Source of the DNA: Oxalobacteraceae bacterium
GTDB lineage: Bacteria > Pseudomonadota > Gammaproteobacteria > Burkholderiales > Burkholderiaceae_D
Length of the DNA: 64,000 bases
Reading direction: 5' to 3'
Assembly: GCA_021298975.1 (NCBI GenBank)
Contig: JAJTGC010000006.1
Location: forward strand, 50,414-114,413
This document shows positions 46,318-55,952 of the stretch, piece after piece. The notes below the pieces were generated by a model. That model made no database searches and was not told the origin of the DNA. It worked only from the letters and a program-made list of their open reading frames with translations. The position numbers and the translations under genes are program-made. Positions within the stretch are counted from its first letter, which is position 1. Every line of letters starts with the position of its first letter.

Positions 46318-47208
46318 TCAGTCAGCGGCAGGAGGGGTCGCTGCCGGACGCCATGCCCGCCACAGGGCCTCGACCGAGTACAAGGCCAGTGCGGTCCAGA
46401 TCAGCGCAAAGCCTATCTGCCGGTTGATGCCGAACGCTTCGTGATACAGCCAAACCCCCAGCATCATCTGGATACTCGGGCCGATGTATTGCAGGAGACC
46501 CACGACCGAGAGCGGAATGCGGCGCGCGCCGAAAGCAAACAAGAGCAGAGGCACGGCCGTGACCGGCCCGGCGGCTACAAGCATGAGCATCAAAGACATA
46601 CTGCCACTGGCAAAGGCATGTGATGAACCGCTGTCGGGCAGCAGAAGAAACAGCGCCGCCAAGGGCAGCATCACCAATGTCTCCACGCTCAGACCTTCCA
46701 GCGCGCCGAGCGCGGCGGTTTTGCGGATCAGGCCGTACAGGCTGAAAGTGACGGCCAGTACCAGTCCTATCCAGGGCAATTCACCGGTGCTGAGCGTGAG
46801 CCAGACAACGCCGCTGCCGGCCAGCGCAATTGCTAGCCACTGAATAGGTTTCAATCGCTCGCCCAGCAGGATGCCAAAGAGCACATTGAACAAGGGGGAG
46901 ATGAAATAGCCGAGGCTGGCATCGATGATGCGATCCGCATTCACCGCCCAGATGTAGATCACCCAGTTCGCACCCAGCATCGCTGCACTGGCCACAAAAG
47001 CCAGCGCAATATGTGGCCGCGCGCGAATGCTCTGCACCCAGTCCCATTGCCGTCGTGACGCAAGAATCAAGCCGAGAAAAATGGCTGACCACATGACCCG
47101 ATGCGACAGTATTTCCAGCGAGGGTACGCTTTTGAGTAGCTTCAGATAGAGCGGGAAAATGCCCCACAGGGTAAATGCACTACCTGCACTCAGGATGCCA
47201 AGGAACAT
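46318..47208 (-). CDS. rarD: RarD-type EamA transporter
   Basis: A 296-aa membrane protein with ten TM helices of the drug/metabolite transporter superfamily. Opening GILSAGSAFTLWGIFPLYLKLL, NADRIIDASLGYFISPLFNVLFG and GLLQYIGPSIQMMLG are hallmark RarD segments. It was linked to chloramphenicol sensitivity by name, but the transported molecule is unknown. It lies four bases after the photolyase gene end and probably shares transcription with it. Confidence 0.92.
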   Translation of the reverse strand: MFLGILSAGSAFTLWGIFPLYLKLLKSVPSLEILSHRVMWSAIFLGLILASRRQWDWVQSIRARPHIALAFVASAAMLGANWVIYIWAVNADRIIDASLGYFISPLFNVLFGILLGERLKPIQWLAIALAGSGVVWLTLSTGELPWIGLVLAVTFSLYGLIRKTAALGALEGLSVETLVMLPLAALFLLLPDSGSSHAFASGSMSLMLMLVAAGPVTAVPLLLFAFGARRIPLSVVGLLQYIGPSIQMMLGVWLYHEAFGINRQIGFALIWTALALYSVEALWRAWRPAATPPAAD

Positions 47209-47211
47209 CGA

Positions 47212-48792
47212 TTAATCCAGTGCCAGCGGTAATTGAGGTGTGGGTTCGGCGGCCTTGTCTGCCGAAGACTTGACAGAGGATCGCGACCGGCCCTCGCGCA
47301 TCGGATTGCGGCTGCCGTGTTTGACGAAGACCTGACGCGCTTCTGCGCGCATCTGCGGATCACGACGAAGCGACCAAAGCAGATCGCGCGCCAGTTTCGC
47401 GCTGGTCAGATGATCAACGATGGGTTCCGGATAGTCCGGGCCGATCAGGAACTGCCGCTCTTTTTGCAGCGCCAACGGCATGGTGGCGGGTTCAAAGATG
47501 AACTCGTCCGGTACGCGATTCAGTTCGGGCAGCCAGCGCCGCACAAAAATACCTTTCGGGTCCTGATCTTGCGCCTGCTTGACGGGGTTGTAGATACGCA
47601 GCGTGTTAATGCCGGTAACACCCGATTGCATTTGTATTTGCGAATAGTGGATCCCCGGCTCGTAGTCCAGAAATTCACGCGCCAGATGCAGCGCCGGCTC
47701 ACGCCAGTGATTCCAGAGCTGGTAACTGGAAAAGCTGATCAGCATGGCGCGCATGCGAAAGTTGATCCAGCCGGTCTGCGCAAGCATCTTCATGCAGGCA
47801 TCAATCAGCGGGAAGCCGGTTTCGCCGGCGCACCAGCGTTCGAAATAGTCTTGATTGAAATGCGGCTCACGCAGCCCGTCAAATCCGCGATGCACATTGC
47901 GCATCTCGATCGCCGGTTCGGATTCGAGTTTTTGAATGAAATGACAATGCCAATGCAAGCGGCTTTCGAAAGATTTCAGGCTGGCCAGTGTGCCCGAAGG
48001 TCGCACCGTTTCGGGCAGGGCTTTGAGTTGTTCGCGTGTTTTCCAGATCTTGTGCATCAGCTCGCGCACGGACAGCACGCCATAGGCCAGATACGGCGAA
48101 AGACGCGAACAGGCGGTTTCTGCGCTCAGTGGACTGGACATCGCATAGCGATAGTCGGCGAGATGCTGACTGAAAAATTCTTTCACCTGCTTCGAAGCCA
48201 CGCGCCGGCCGCCACGCTGTCGCAGCGGTTTGTCTGGCCCATCCAGTCCCAGCTGGTGTGGCGTCATGATGCCGGAGGGCGATAGCGTTTTACCCGTCGA
48301 TCGCAGAAAGTCGGGTGCATTGAGTACCGGTACGCGCATGCGCTGCATCCACTGGCTGGCCCAGTCATCGCGCGAGGCCAGTCTCCGTACGACGCCATTG
48401 GACGGATATTCTTTCCAGCGCAGACCTTGTGATCGACACCAGTCGGCCACGCGGCAGTCACGTGCATAGCTGATCGCATTGCCGGTTTCTTCGTGCGAGT
48501 AGAGCGTGAAATGACCAAACTGTGCATGGACGCGCTGCAAAGCGGCGGTGATTTCGCCATGCAGAATCAGCAATGACGTGCCACGTCCGGCCAAGGCCTG
48601 ATCCAGATCTTCGAGGCATTCATTGACAAAAGCGATGTGCTGCGTGGCGCAATCTGGCGCTCGGATGAGTTCCGGTTCATAGACGTACAAGGGCAGCACG
48701 GCGGAATGACGACTGGCTTCGAACAGCGGTACATGATCGAAAACGCGCAGGTCACGTTTGAACCAGACGACGGCAATACCGGGTGATGTCAT
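47212..48792 (-). CDS. Cryptochrome/DNA photolyase family protein
   Basis: A 526-aa flavoprotein with an N-terminal alpha/beta antenna domain (VVWFKRDLRVFDHVPL, SHEETGN) and a C-terminal helical FAD domain (GETGFPLIDACMKMLAQTGWINFRMRAML, LDYEPGIHYSQIQMQSGVTG). It would repair UV dimers or sense blue light using FAD. The C-terminal tail is basic and Pro/Ser-rich. It starts with an overlap with the second photolyase-like gene. Confidence 0.88.
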   Translation of the reverse strand: MTSPGIAVVWFKRDLRVFDHVPLFEASRHSAVLPLYVYEPELIRAPDCATQHIAFVNECLEDLDQALAGRGTSLLILHGEITAALQRVHAQFGHFTLYSHEETGNAISYARDCRVADWCRSQGLRWKEYPSNGVVRRLASRDDWASQWMQRMRVPVLNAPDFLRSTGKTLSPSGIMTPHQLGLDGPDKPLRQRGGRRVASKQVKEFFSQHLADYRYAMSSPLSAETACSRLSPYLAYGVLSVRELMHKIWKTREQLKALPETVRPSGTLASLKSFESRLHWHCHFIQKLESEPAIEMRNVHRGFDGLREPHFNQDYFERWCAGETGFPLIDACMKMLAQTGWINFRMRAMLISFSSYQLWNHWREPALHLAREFLDYEPGIHYSQIQMQSGVTGINTLRIYNPVKQAQDQDPKGIFVRRWLPELNRVPDEFIFEPATMPLALQKERQFLIGPDYPEPIVDHLTSAKLARDLLWSLRRDPQMRAEARQVFVKHGSRNPMREGRSRSSVKSSADKAAEPTPQLPLALD

Positions 48793-49934
48793 CGATGCCA
48801 GCTACGTCGCGGGGCGTCATCGGTTTTGGCCGTGCATCTGCTCCAGAAAGCAGAGAACGAGCGACAAGCCGTCTCCGGATCAGGAAACTGGCGCGGCAAG
48901 TTGTGCAAATCAGTACAAAGCACGGTCAACAATTCTCGATAGCCGGGATTGAGTGTCGCCACCGAGCTGATCTCGGCAGCACCAGCGAGTATTGTACGGA
49001 GTTCTTTGACATCACCCACAAACACATGATCGGTGACGGCCTGCATCCGCTGCATGACAAAATCCCATCGTTGCTGCGACCAGGGAAAGCGCTGATGAAA
49101 GGGCAGGTGAATCACACCCAGACGCAGGCCATCAAAATCATCATCAGCTAGCATCCAGGGATGTACAAGCCTCACGCGCTGCGCTCCGGTCAGCACGGCA
49201 TTCTCAGCACTGCTTACGGAGGGTGTTGCGATCAATGCAGGCTCGTCTATACCCATCAGGGAGGGCGCAATACCGACTTCAGTCTGACTGCGCGCGATCA
49301 TCTCCAGGGCTTCATACGAGGTGTCAATCACGCTGCGCGGACAGTGCCAGACCTGACCGGCATGCTTGGCCACGTTCTCGGCATTGAATAAATACGGCTT
49401 GCTGCTGAAGGTCGCCGCAACCCATTGCCAGGACAAGTGATTCGATGCCAGATCACCATCGAGCAGGTGACCATACATCCAGTCAGCCGCAACCCGCCAG
49501 TGCACCTTGCGTAAATGAACCGCATAGCTGGCCAGCCACATGCGCGCATGGTTATGCAGATAGCCGGTCTCGTAGAGCGTATAGACCGCCCGATCAATCA
49601 CCGGCAGTCCAGTGCGACCTTCGCGTATGTCTTCGGGTAGCGCGGTACTGTAGTGAACATCCGGCAGAGCGGGCCGCATGTCTTTAAAAATGGCATCACC
49701 CGAACGATGCCAGACGTGCTGAAAAAATTCGCGCCAGCCGAACTCGAAAGCAAGCTTGTCATTCAGCGTCAGTTTGGGCAATTGCGCAAACAAATCAGGC
49801 ATCGAAATGAAGCCATGCGTCAGATAGGGCGAAAGCCGCGTGACTTTGCCTTCCAGATGATTACGGGTTTTGGCATAGCCGGCGATGTTAATTGCGGCGA
49901 TAGCGTCGTTCAGTGCTGCATCTGTCGGCGACAT
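48789..49934 (-). CDS. Photolyase-like protein with FAD domain first
   Basis: A 381-aa protein whose first 190 residues are a photolyase FAD-binding helical domain (RLSPYLTHGFIS, FEFGWREFFQHVW, GRTGLPVIDRAVYTLYETGYLHNHARMWLAS, WQWVAATF). The second half contains an alpha/beta stretch (QRVRLVHPWML, HLPFHQRFPWSQQRW, HVFVGD) that resembles an antenna-type domain placed after the FAD domain, the reverse of the usual order. It overlaps the following canonical photolyase gene by four bases. Function may be repair, light sensing or a partner of the neighbour. Confidence 0.78.
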   Translation of the reverse strand: MSPTDAALNDAIAAINIAGYAKTRNHLEGKVTRLSPYLTHGFISMPDLFAQLPKLTLNDKLAFEFGWREFFQHVWHRSGDAIFKDMRPALPDVHYSTALPEDIREGRTGLPVIDRAVYTLYETGYLHNHARMWLASYAVHLRKVHWRVAADWMYGHLLDGDLASNHLSWQWVAATFSSKPYLFNAENVAKHAGQVWHCPRSVIDTSYEALEMIARSQTEVGIAPSLMGIDEPALIATPSVSSAENAVLTGAQRVRLVHPWMLADDDFDGLRLGVIHLPFHQRFPWSQQRWDFVMQRMQAVTDHVFVGDVKELRTILAGAAEISSVATLNPGYRELLTVLCTDLHNLPRQFPDPETACRSFSAFWSRCTAKTDDAPRRSWHR

Positions 49935-49946
49935 GGATAATCCTGT

Positions 49947-52900
49947 TTACATACTGCGGCGATACTGCCCACCCACTTCAAACAGTGCATCCGTAATCTG
50001 ACCCAGAGAACACACCCGGACGGCTTGCATCAATTGAGCAAAGACATTCTCGTCACGAATCACGGCCTCCTGCAGCGCTGCCAGCGATTGTTTCGCGGCG
50101 TCACTGTGGGCTGCATGGAAATTAGCCAGGCGCTGCAACTGTGACTGCTTTTCGTCGTCGGTCGAGCGCGCCAGCTCCAGTTGCTGCACGACGGTGTCGC
50201 CTTTGGGATTGCGGAAGGTATTGACGCCAATGATGGGTAAACTGCCATCGTGTTTCTTGTGCTCGTAGAGCATGGATTCTTCCTGAATCTTGCTCCGCTG
50301 ATAGCCAGTTTCCATCGCACCCAGCACACCACCGCGCTCGGCGATACGCTCGAATTCCTGCAGCACGGCTTCTTCGACCAGATCAGTCAGTTCTTCGATG
50401 ATGAAGGACCCTTGACTGGAGTTTTCATTTTTTGCCAGACCCCACTCGCGGTTGATGATTAGCTGAATCGCCAGCGCGCGGCGCACAGATTCATCGGTTG
50501 GTGTGGTGATCGCCTCGTCATACGCATTGGTATGCAGCGAGTTGCAGTTGTCGTAAATTGCAATCAGCGCCTGCAAGGTAGTACGGATGTCATTGAAATC
50601 GACTTCCTGTGCGTGCAGTGAGCGCCCCGAAGTTTGAATGTGGTATTTCAGTTTTTGGGAGCGATCGTTCGCACCGTATTTCTCGCGCATGGCCACGGCC
50701 CACAGACGACGCGCTACCCGGCCCAGCACGGTGTATTCCGGATCCATGCCATTGGAGAAGAAGAATGACAGATTCGGTGCGAAGTCATCAATCGACATGC
50801 CACGCGCCAGATACGCTTCAACAAAGGTAAAGCCATTGGAGAGGGTGAACGCCAGCTGAGAAATCGGATTTGCGCCCGCTTCGGCAATGTGATAACCCGA
50901 GATCGACACCGAATAAAAATTGCGTACTTTGTGATCGACAAAATACTGCTGAATATCGCCCATCACTTTCAGAGAGAACTCAGTCGAGAAGATGCAGGTG
51001 TTTTGGCCTTGATCTTCTTTCAGAATATCGGCTTGTACTGTGCCACGCACGTTTTGCAGTACCCAGGCGCGGATCTGGGCTGCTTCTTCTGCGGTTGGCT
51101 CGCGGCCTTTTTCCTGCTTGAATTTGGCGAGCTGTTGATCAATGGCCGTATTCATGAACATCGCAAGGATGGTCGGCGCGGGGCCATTGATGGTCATGGA
51201 AACCGACGTGGTCGGGTCACACAGATCAAAGCCGTCGTACAGCACCTTCATGTCGTCCAGCGTGGCAATCGACACACCGGAGTTGCCCACCTTGCCGTAA
51301 ATATCCGGACGTACTGCCGGATCGGCACCATACAAGGTCACTGAGTCAAAGGCAGTCGACAAACGTTTGGCCGGCATGCCCTCGGAGACCAGCTTGAATC
51401 GACGATTGGTTCTGAATGCATCGCCTTCACCGGCGAACATGCGCGTTGGGTCTTCGTTTTCGCGCTTGAATGGAAACACACCGGCGGTATAGGGGAAGCT
51501 GCCGGGAAGATTTTCTTTCATCAGCCACCCAAGCAGATCACCCTGATCGGCGTATTTGGGCAGTGATACTTTGCGGATGCGATTGCCTGACAGCGTTTCC
51601 CATTCCAGGCGCGTGCGAATTTCCTTGTCGCGGATTTTGACGACGTGCTCATCACCCGAGTAGGTGGCTTGTACGGCCGGCCATTGGGTCAGCAGGCTTT
51701 TCGCTTCGCTATCGAGCGCGTTGTCTCGCTGCGCAATCAGATCATCCATGTCCACGGTTTTGCCGGCAGCGAGCATCAGACGTTTGGCTTCGCTCAGTTG
51801 CTGACGCTCGCGCGCGATGACCGCTTGTTTCTGTACGCGACGGTGATAGGCACGCAGCGTATCGGCGATTTCCGCCAGATAGCGACTGCGGGCGGGCGGC
51901 ACGATGGCATTGCGTCCCGAAGAAAAACGCACGCCCACGGGCGCGAGCTTGCCGGGCTTGATGTGGAGTCCCAATTCGGTCAGGCGTGGCAGCAAACCCT
52001 GATACAGCGCGGTGACGCCATCATCATTGAAGCGGGACGCTTGCGTGCCAAAGACGGGCATTTGGTCGGTGGATTTGTCCCACTGCTCGCGATTGCGTTG
52101 TACTTGTTTGGCGACATCGCGCAGTGCATCTTGTGATCCCTTGCGGTCGAATTTGTTGATCGCCACAAAATCAGCAAAATCCAGCATGTCGATTTTTTCC
52201 AGCTGCGATGCGGCGCCGAATTCAGGCGTCATCACATACAGACTGCAATCCACATGCGGAACGATGGCAGCGTCACCTTGTCCGATACCGGACGTTTCAA
52301 CAATGATCAGATCAAAGCCGGCAACGCGGCAGGCCGCGACCACATCGGGCAGGGCTTGTGAAATTTCCGATCCCGCTTCGCGGGTAGCGAGCGAGCGCAT
52401 GAAGACGCCTTGATGACCACTCCAGGGATTGATCGCATTCATGCGGATACGGTCACCGAGCAGCGCGCCGCCTGATTTGCGGCGTGAGGGATCGATGGAA
52501 ATCACGGCGATATTCAGTGTATCGTTTTGATCGATACGCAGTCGGCGAATCAGTTCATCTGTCAGCGAGGATTTGCCCGCACCACCCGTACCGGTAATGC
52601 CGAGCGCAGGAATGCGAACCTTGGTTGCGGCGTCGTGCAGTGATTTTTTGAGTGCGGCAGAAGCTTTGCCGTTTTCCAGTGCCGTGATCAGCTGCGCGAG
52701 GGGACGCTGGCGCGCGACCATGTCGCCTGTGGTCAGCACGTCGAGGGTCGCAGGTGCATGCACCGAGAGATCAGTGTCGCAGGCCTGAATCATGTAGGTG
52801 ATCATGCCGACCAGACCCATGCGCTGTCCGTCTTCCGGACTGAAAATGCGCGCCACGCCATAGTCGTGCAGCTCTTTGATCTCGGAGGGCACGATCACGC

Positions 52901-53225
52901 CGCCGCCGCCGCCGAAAACCTTGATATGCGCACCGCCGCGCGATTTGAGCAGATCGATCATGTACTTGAAGTACTCGACATGACCGCCCTGGTAACTGGA
53001 GATCGCAATTCCTTGCGCGTCTTCCTGCAATGCTGCGGTGACGATTTCATCCACCGAGCGATTGTGGCCGAGGTGAATGACCTCCGCGCCTTGCGACATC
53101 AGGATGCGCCGCATGATGTTGATCGATGCGTCATGGCCATCGAACAGTGAAGCGGCCGTCACGAAACGGACTTTATTGGCGGGGGTATAGGCAGTCAGGT
53201 TCTGCGATACCGACAGGTCGGTCAT
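49947..53225 (-). CDS. icmF: Fused isobutyryl-CoA mutase IcmF
   Basis: The 1092-aa protein has an N-terminal B12-binding domain ([14 protein letters not shown]), a MeaI-like GTPase chaperone domain ([27 protein letters not shown]) and a C-terminal mutase barrel ([30 protein letters not shown]). It interconverts isobutyryl-CoA and n-butyryl-CoA with adenosylcobalamin and has its own repair GTPase. ATG 53225 with a GGAG site is the right start; the longer frame reaching 53432 was rejected. Length matches known IcmF (about 1090). Confidence 0.95.
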   Translation of the reverse strand: MTDLSVSQNLTAYTPANKVRFVTAASLFDGHDASINIMRRILMSQGAEVIHLGHNRSVDEIVTAALQEDAQGIAISSYQGGHVEYFKYMIDLLKSRGGAHIKVFGGGGGVIVPSEIKELHDYGVARIFSPEDGQRMGLVGMITYMIQACDTDLSVHAPATLDVLTTGDMVARQRPLAQLITALENGKASAALKKSLHDAATKVRIPALGITGTGGAGKSSLTDELIRRLRIDQNDTLNIAVISIDPSRRKSGGALLGDRIRMNAINPWSGHQGVFMRSLATREAGSEISQALPDVVAACRVAGFDLIIVETSGIGQGDAAIVPHVDCSLYVMTPEFGAASQLEKIDMLDFADFVAINKFDRKGSQDALRDVAKQVQRNREQWDKSTDQMPVFGTQASRFNDDGVTALYQGLLPRLTELGLHIKPGKLAPVGVRFSSGRNAIVPPARSRYLAEIADTLRAYHRRVQKQAVIARERQQLSEAKRLMLAAGKTVDMDDLIAQRDNALDSEAKSLLTQWPAVQATYSGDEHVVKIRDKEIRTRLEWETLSGNRIRKVSLPKYADQGDLLGWLMKENLPGSFPYTAGVFPFKRENEDPTRMFAGEGDAFRTNRRFKLVSEGMPAKRLSTAFDSVTLYGADPAVRPDIYGKVGNSGVSIATLDDMKVLYDGFDLCDPTTSVSMTINGPAPTILAMFMNTAIDQQLAKFKQEKGREPTAEEAAQIRAWVLQNVRGTVQADILKEDQGQNTCIFSTEFSLKVMGDIQQYFVDHKVRNFYSVSISGYHIAEAGANPISQLAFTLSNGFTFVEAYLARGMSIDDFAPNLSFFFSNGMDPEYTVLGRVARRLWAVAMREKYGANDRSQKLKYHIQTSGRSLHAQEVDFNDIRTTLQALIAIYDNCNSLHTNAYDEAITTPTDESVRRALAIQLIINREWGLAKNENSSQGSFIIEELTDLVEEAVLQEFERIAERGGVLGAMETGYQRSKIQEESMLYEHKKHDGSLPIIGVNTFRNPKGDTVVQQLELARSTDDEKQSQLQRLANFHAAHSDAAKQSLAALQEAVIRDENVFAQLMQAVRVCSLGQITDALFEVGGQYRRSM

Positions 53226-53585
53226 GGGAATTCTCCGGAAGTAGCGGCCGCGCGATGACGGGGGCGGTAACGGGTCAGGACAGCGCCCGCCGTACGGGCT
53301 CGCCTGATTGACGCTTACGTCAACGTCAATTGCCGCAAGTATAGCGTGAAAAGCGGGGCAACTGACGCCCCGGATGCGCTGAGCTCGCTCGTTTCTGCCG
53401 GGTCGCAAGTACTGCTTATTTATTACTTGCAAAAGTGTGAACGCGGACGGTCACTGCGCCCGAGACACACGCCATATCGATCGCTTGATTGCCACTCCTG
53501 TATCGAATTCGGGGGATACAGTCAGTGGCCGCCAGCACCTGCCAGTGCGCTACACTGCGCAGAACCTGATAACGAGACCTTGACC
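53226..53585. other. Divergent region upstream of icmF
   Basis: This 360-bp spacer contains an operator-like inverted repeat at 53308-53329 and a hairpin CGGGGC-aactgac-GCCCCG at 53354-53372. The rest shows nothing recognisable. Confidence 0.5.
53308..53329. promoter_or_regulatory. Inverted repeat TTGACG/CGTCAA, candidate operator of icmF
   Basis: TTGACG-n10-CGTCAA with an internal ACGTCAACGT. The pattern resembles MerR/LiuR-type operators (TTxACGTxxACGTxAA) that control acyl-CoA and branched-chain degradation genes. It is placed about 85-105 bp upstream of the icmF ATG. Regulator identity is inferred. Confidence 0.45.
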
Positions 53586-54509
53586 ATGGCTGACCTGATC
53601 CTGCACCACTATCCGCAATCACCCTTCGCTGAAAAAATCCGCCTGATCCTGGGGTTGAAGGGCTTGCCCTGGCGATCGGTGCACATACCCATGATCATGC
53701 CCAAGCCGGATCTGGTTGCGCTGACGGGTGGCTATCGCCGCACGCCCGTGTTGCAAATCGGTGCCGATGTTTACTGCGACACCGCCCTGATGGCCGATGT
53801 GCTGGAGCATAGAGCGCTCGAGCTCGCGCTCTTCCCGGCCGCGCATAAAGGTCTTGCGCGCGTACTGGCGCAATGGGCGGACACGACGCTGTTTCAGGTG
53901 GCCATGGCGTACAACTTTCAACCCGCCGGCGCCACCCACATGTTTCCCGACACCGAGCGTTTGAAAATCTTCGCCACCGATCGCGCGGCGATGCGCAACA
54001 ATGCGCCGCGTATGCCTGCTGCGGATGCGACGGCTGCGTACAAGAGTTATTTGAGGCGTATTGCCAGCATGCTGGAGCATCAACCGTTTTTGCTTGGTGA
54101 TCAGCCGTGCATTGCTGATTTTTCGGTTTATCACCCCCTGTGGTTTACACGGCATCAGGTGCCTGTGCTTGCCGGAGTTTTGGAATCGGTGCCGGGGGTC
54201 TTGTCCTGGATGGATCGCATGGCAGCGATAGGGCAGGGCAGTTCGTCGGCAATGACCGCAGAGGAAGCTTTGCAGATTGCGCACAGCGCCACGCCAGACG
54301 CACTGCCACAGGAAATTCATCAGGATCACCACGGCATTGCCCTCGGACAGCCTGCCGTCATTGTTGCTGAGTCGTTTGGTCTGGAGCCCACCGAGGGAAT
54401 TCTGGTCGCTGCCAGTCGAACCCGATATACCTTGCGCAGAGAAGACCCGCGCGCTGGGTTGGTCCATGTGCATTTTCCGCGCGTCGGCTACACACTCAGG
54501 GCAATATAG
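53586..54509 (+). CDS. Glutathione S-transferase-like protein (307 aa)
   Basis: A protein of 307 aa starting MADLILHHYPQSPFAEKIRLILGLKG, a thioredoxin-fold GST N-terminal domain with the cis-Pro in RRTPVLQIG and acidic ..CDTALMADVLE. A helical C-terminal domain follows to about residue 215, then a roughly 90-residue extra C-terminal part of unknown role (PAVIVAESFGLEPTEGILVA). ATG 53586 is preferred; a longer frame reaches 53346. Its 3' end overlaps the opposing TPR gene by 14 bp. Confidence 0.82.
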   Translation: MADLILHHYPQSPFAEKIRLILGLKGLPWRSVHIPMIMPKPDLVALTGGYRRTPVLQIGADVYCDTALMADVLEHRALELALFPAAHKGLARVLAQWADTTLFQVAMAYNFQPAGATHMFPDTERLKIFATDRAAMRNNAPRMPAADATAAYKSYLRRIASMLEHQPFLLGDQPCIADFSVYHPLWFTRHQVPVLAGVLESVPGVLSWMDRMAAIGQGSSSAMTAEEALQIAHSATPDALPQEIHQDHHGIALGQPAVIVAESFGLEPTEGILVAASRTRYTLRREDPRAGLVHVHFPRVGYTLRAI

Positions 54510-55050
54510 GCATTTGCGTCAGCCGTGATGCCGCAGCGTCCTGAATTTTTTGATACGCAAAGTTGTCGCGTGCCAGTTCAATCGTCCATTCGAACAGATG
54601 GGCGGCCTCTTCTTCGTTGCCCAGTAGTTGCAGGCATTCGCCGAGGCGATAGGCTGCGCCAATGTGATGTTGATCCATCTGTAAAGCCAGTTTGTAATAA
54701 TCAATAGCGCTCGCCGGATCACCCAGGCGCTGCATGCAAGAGGCAAGCTTGAACGCAGCTTTTGCATTTTTTGGGCCAACGGCCACAACCAAGCCGGCGA
54801 GTATCAGTGCTTCCTGAAATTTATCCTGATCGACGAGCTTGCAAGCGCCCTGATAGCTATCTTCCAGCGTCTGGTTGTCTATTCCCATACAGTGCGCCAG
54901 TGTCTTTCCTGCGATGAGTTCGGCAGCGAATCGTTCTGCTGATGCCGGTGCCTCGTCGAGTAGCTTGCTGGCTTCGTCGAGCAGACGCTGGATGTCGGGT
55001 TCAGGGTGATGGCAGCGAGAACGCAAGGCGGTAATTAACAAGGGATGCAT
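54496..55050 (-). CDS. SycD/LcrH-like TPR chaperone
   Basis: A 184-aa all-helical TPR protein. FQEALILAGLVVAVGP, AAFKLASCMQRLGDPASAIDYYKLALQM and AAYRLGECLQLLGNEEEAAHLF form three consecutive repeats, and the spacing and the LGECLQLLGN-type loop resemble SycD/LcrH class II chaperones for type III translocators. ATG 55050 is used; GTG 55113 is an alternative. It lies downstream of the small TM protein gene. Generic TPR function is the alternative. Confidence 0.65.
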   Translation of the reverse strand: MHPLLITALRSRCHHPEPDIQRLLDEASKLLDEAPASAERFAAELIAGKTLAHCMGIDNQTLEDSYQGACKLVDQDKFQEALILAGLVVAVGPKNAKAAFKLASCMQRLGDPASAIDYYKLALQMDQHHIGAAYRLGECLQLLGNEEEAAHLFEWTIELARDNFAYQKIQDAAASRLTQMPILP

Positions 55051-55155
55051 AGGGCGCCGGTGGTTGAGCGTAATAAGAGGTGGGGTAGTGTGCGCGGCAG
55101 GCACCGCGCACACTGATCGACAGGTCAGTTGTTGTTCAATGATGGGAGCTTGAGC

Positions 55156-55578
55156 TTACGCCGCCTGATGGTTTGCATAAGCAAAGTTGCCTAACCACGA
55201 GCCGACCAGCAAAGCACCACCGCTCAGAACCATGGCAATGTTCTCCACACTGTTGTCGACAGGTTTATTCAAGGTCATGCCCATGCCACCGGTAATGATC
55301 AAGGCCAGTCCGCCAAAGGTGCCGACTGCGGAGATGGCATTCACAATGTGATTCACAGTCGCAGGGCAGGACGGCTTTATACGCTCGTCATCGGAGCTAT
55401 CCGAGTCGCTGATATGGATAGAAGAGCTTTCTTCATCGATACCTGAATTCTTGTTGGAGTCGTCGTTAGAGGTACGACTGGTTTTATTGGTTTTTTTATC
55501 GCTCTCGCCATCGTCGCTACCTGACGGGGTATTTTTTCTTATTGGCTTTTGTGCGGTCATTGAGAAAGACGTGCTCAT
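55156..55578 (-). CDS. Small two-TM protein with charged N-terminus
   Basis: A 140-aa protein. Residues 1-75 are Ser/Asp/Lys/Asn-rich and look disordered. Two hydrophobic helices follow (NAISAVGTFGGLALIITGG and NIAMVLSGGALLVGSWLG). No Sec signal is present. A hydrophilic leader and late hydrophobic pair is the form of type III translocators or membrane-targeted effectors, and the adjacent SycD-like chaperone fits that. AT-richer than neighbours. A Shine-Dalgarno AAGGAAAT precedes ATG 55578. No homology recognised. Confidence 0.6.
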   Translation of the reverse strand: MSTSFSMTAQKPIRKNTPSGSDDGESDKKTNKTSRTSNDDSNKNSGIDEESSSIHISDSDSSDDERIKPSCPATVNHIVNAISAVGTFGGLALIITGGMGMTLNKPVDNSVENIAMVLSGGALLVGSWLGNFAYANHQAA

Positions 55579-55952
55579 TACATTTCCTTTTAAGTGAGTT
55601 TTTGATCAGGCACTCGCGAGAATTAAAAAACAAAAAAAGCGTTATCGCGAAGGCTTAGTCACATCAGTAACAAACTAAAAGAAATTGTCTCAATGCTTTT
55701 CACGCTGGACGGAAAAAATTGATATAGATGACTACAATAGTCGGTAATCGTTCAAGATGACATATGATCGAAGCATAAGCCTTTGGTGTTTAGCCCAATA
55801 AGGTGCGTGTGTGACTGTGTGCGCACTATCATGACCAAATATTTGCAGCGTTCGCACCTTGGCGGTGCGCATTCTGTAGCATGTCGTAATGCGGAGATTT
55901 GATGATTGTTTGCGATTTGCCTGGCAAGGCCTTGCTGTATCGGTAGCGCCGC
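55579..55952. other. AT-rich intergenic region
   Basis: A 374-bp spacer between the small TM gene and the glmS 3' end. It has A-runs and T-runs (aaaaaacaaaaaaag) and GGTGCGTGTGTGACTGTGTGCGC near 55802. I found no gene, RNA or strong terminator. The promoter of the small TM gene must lie here. Confidence 0.4.
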
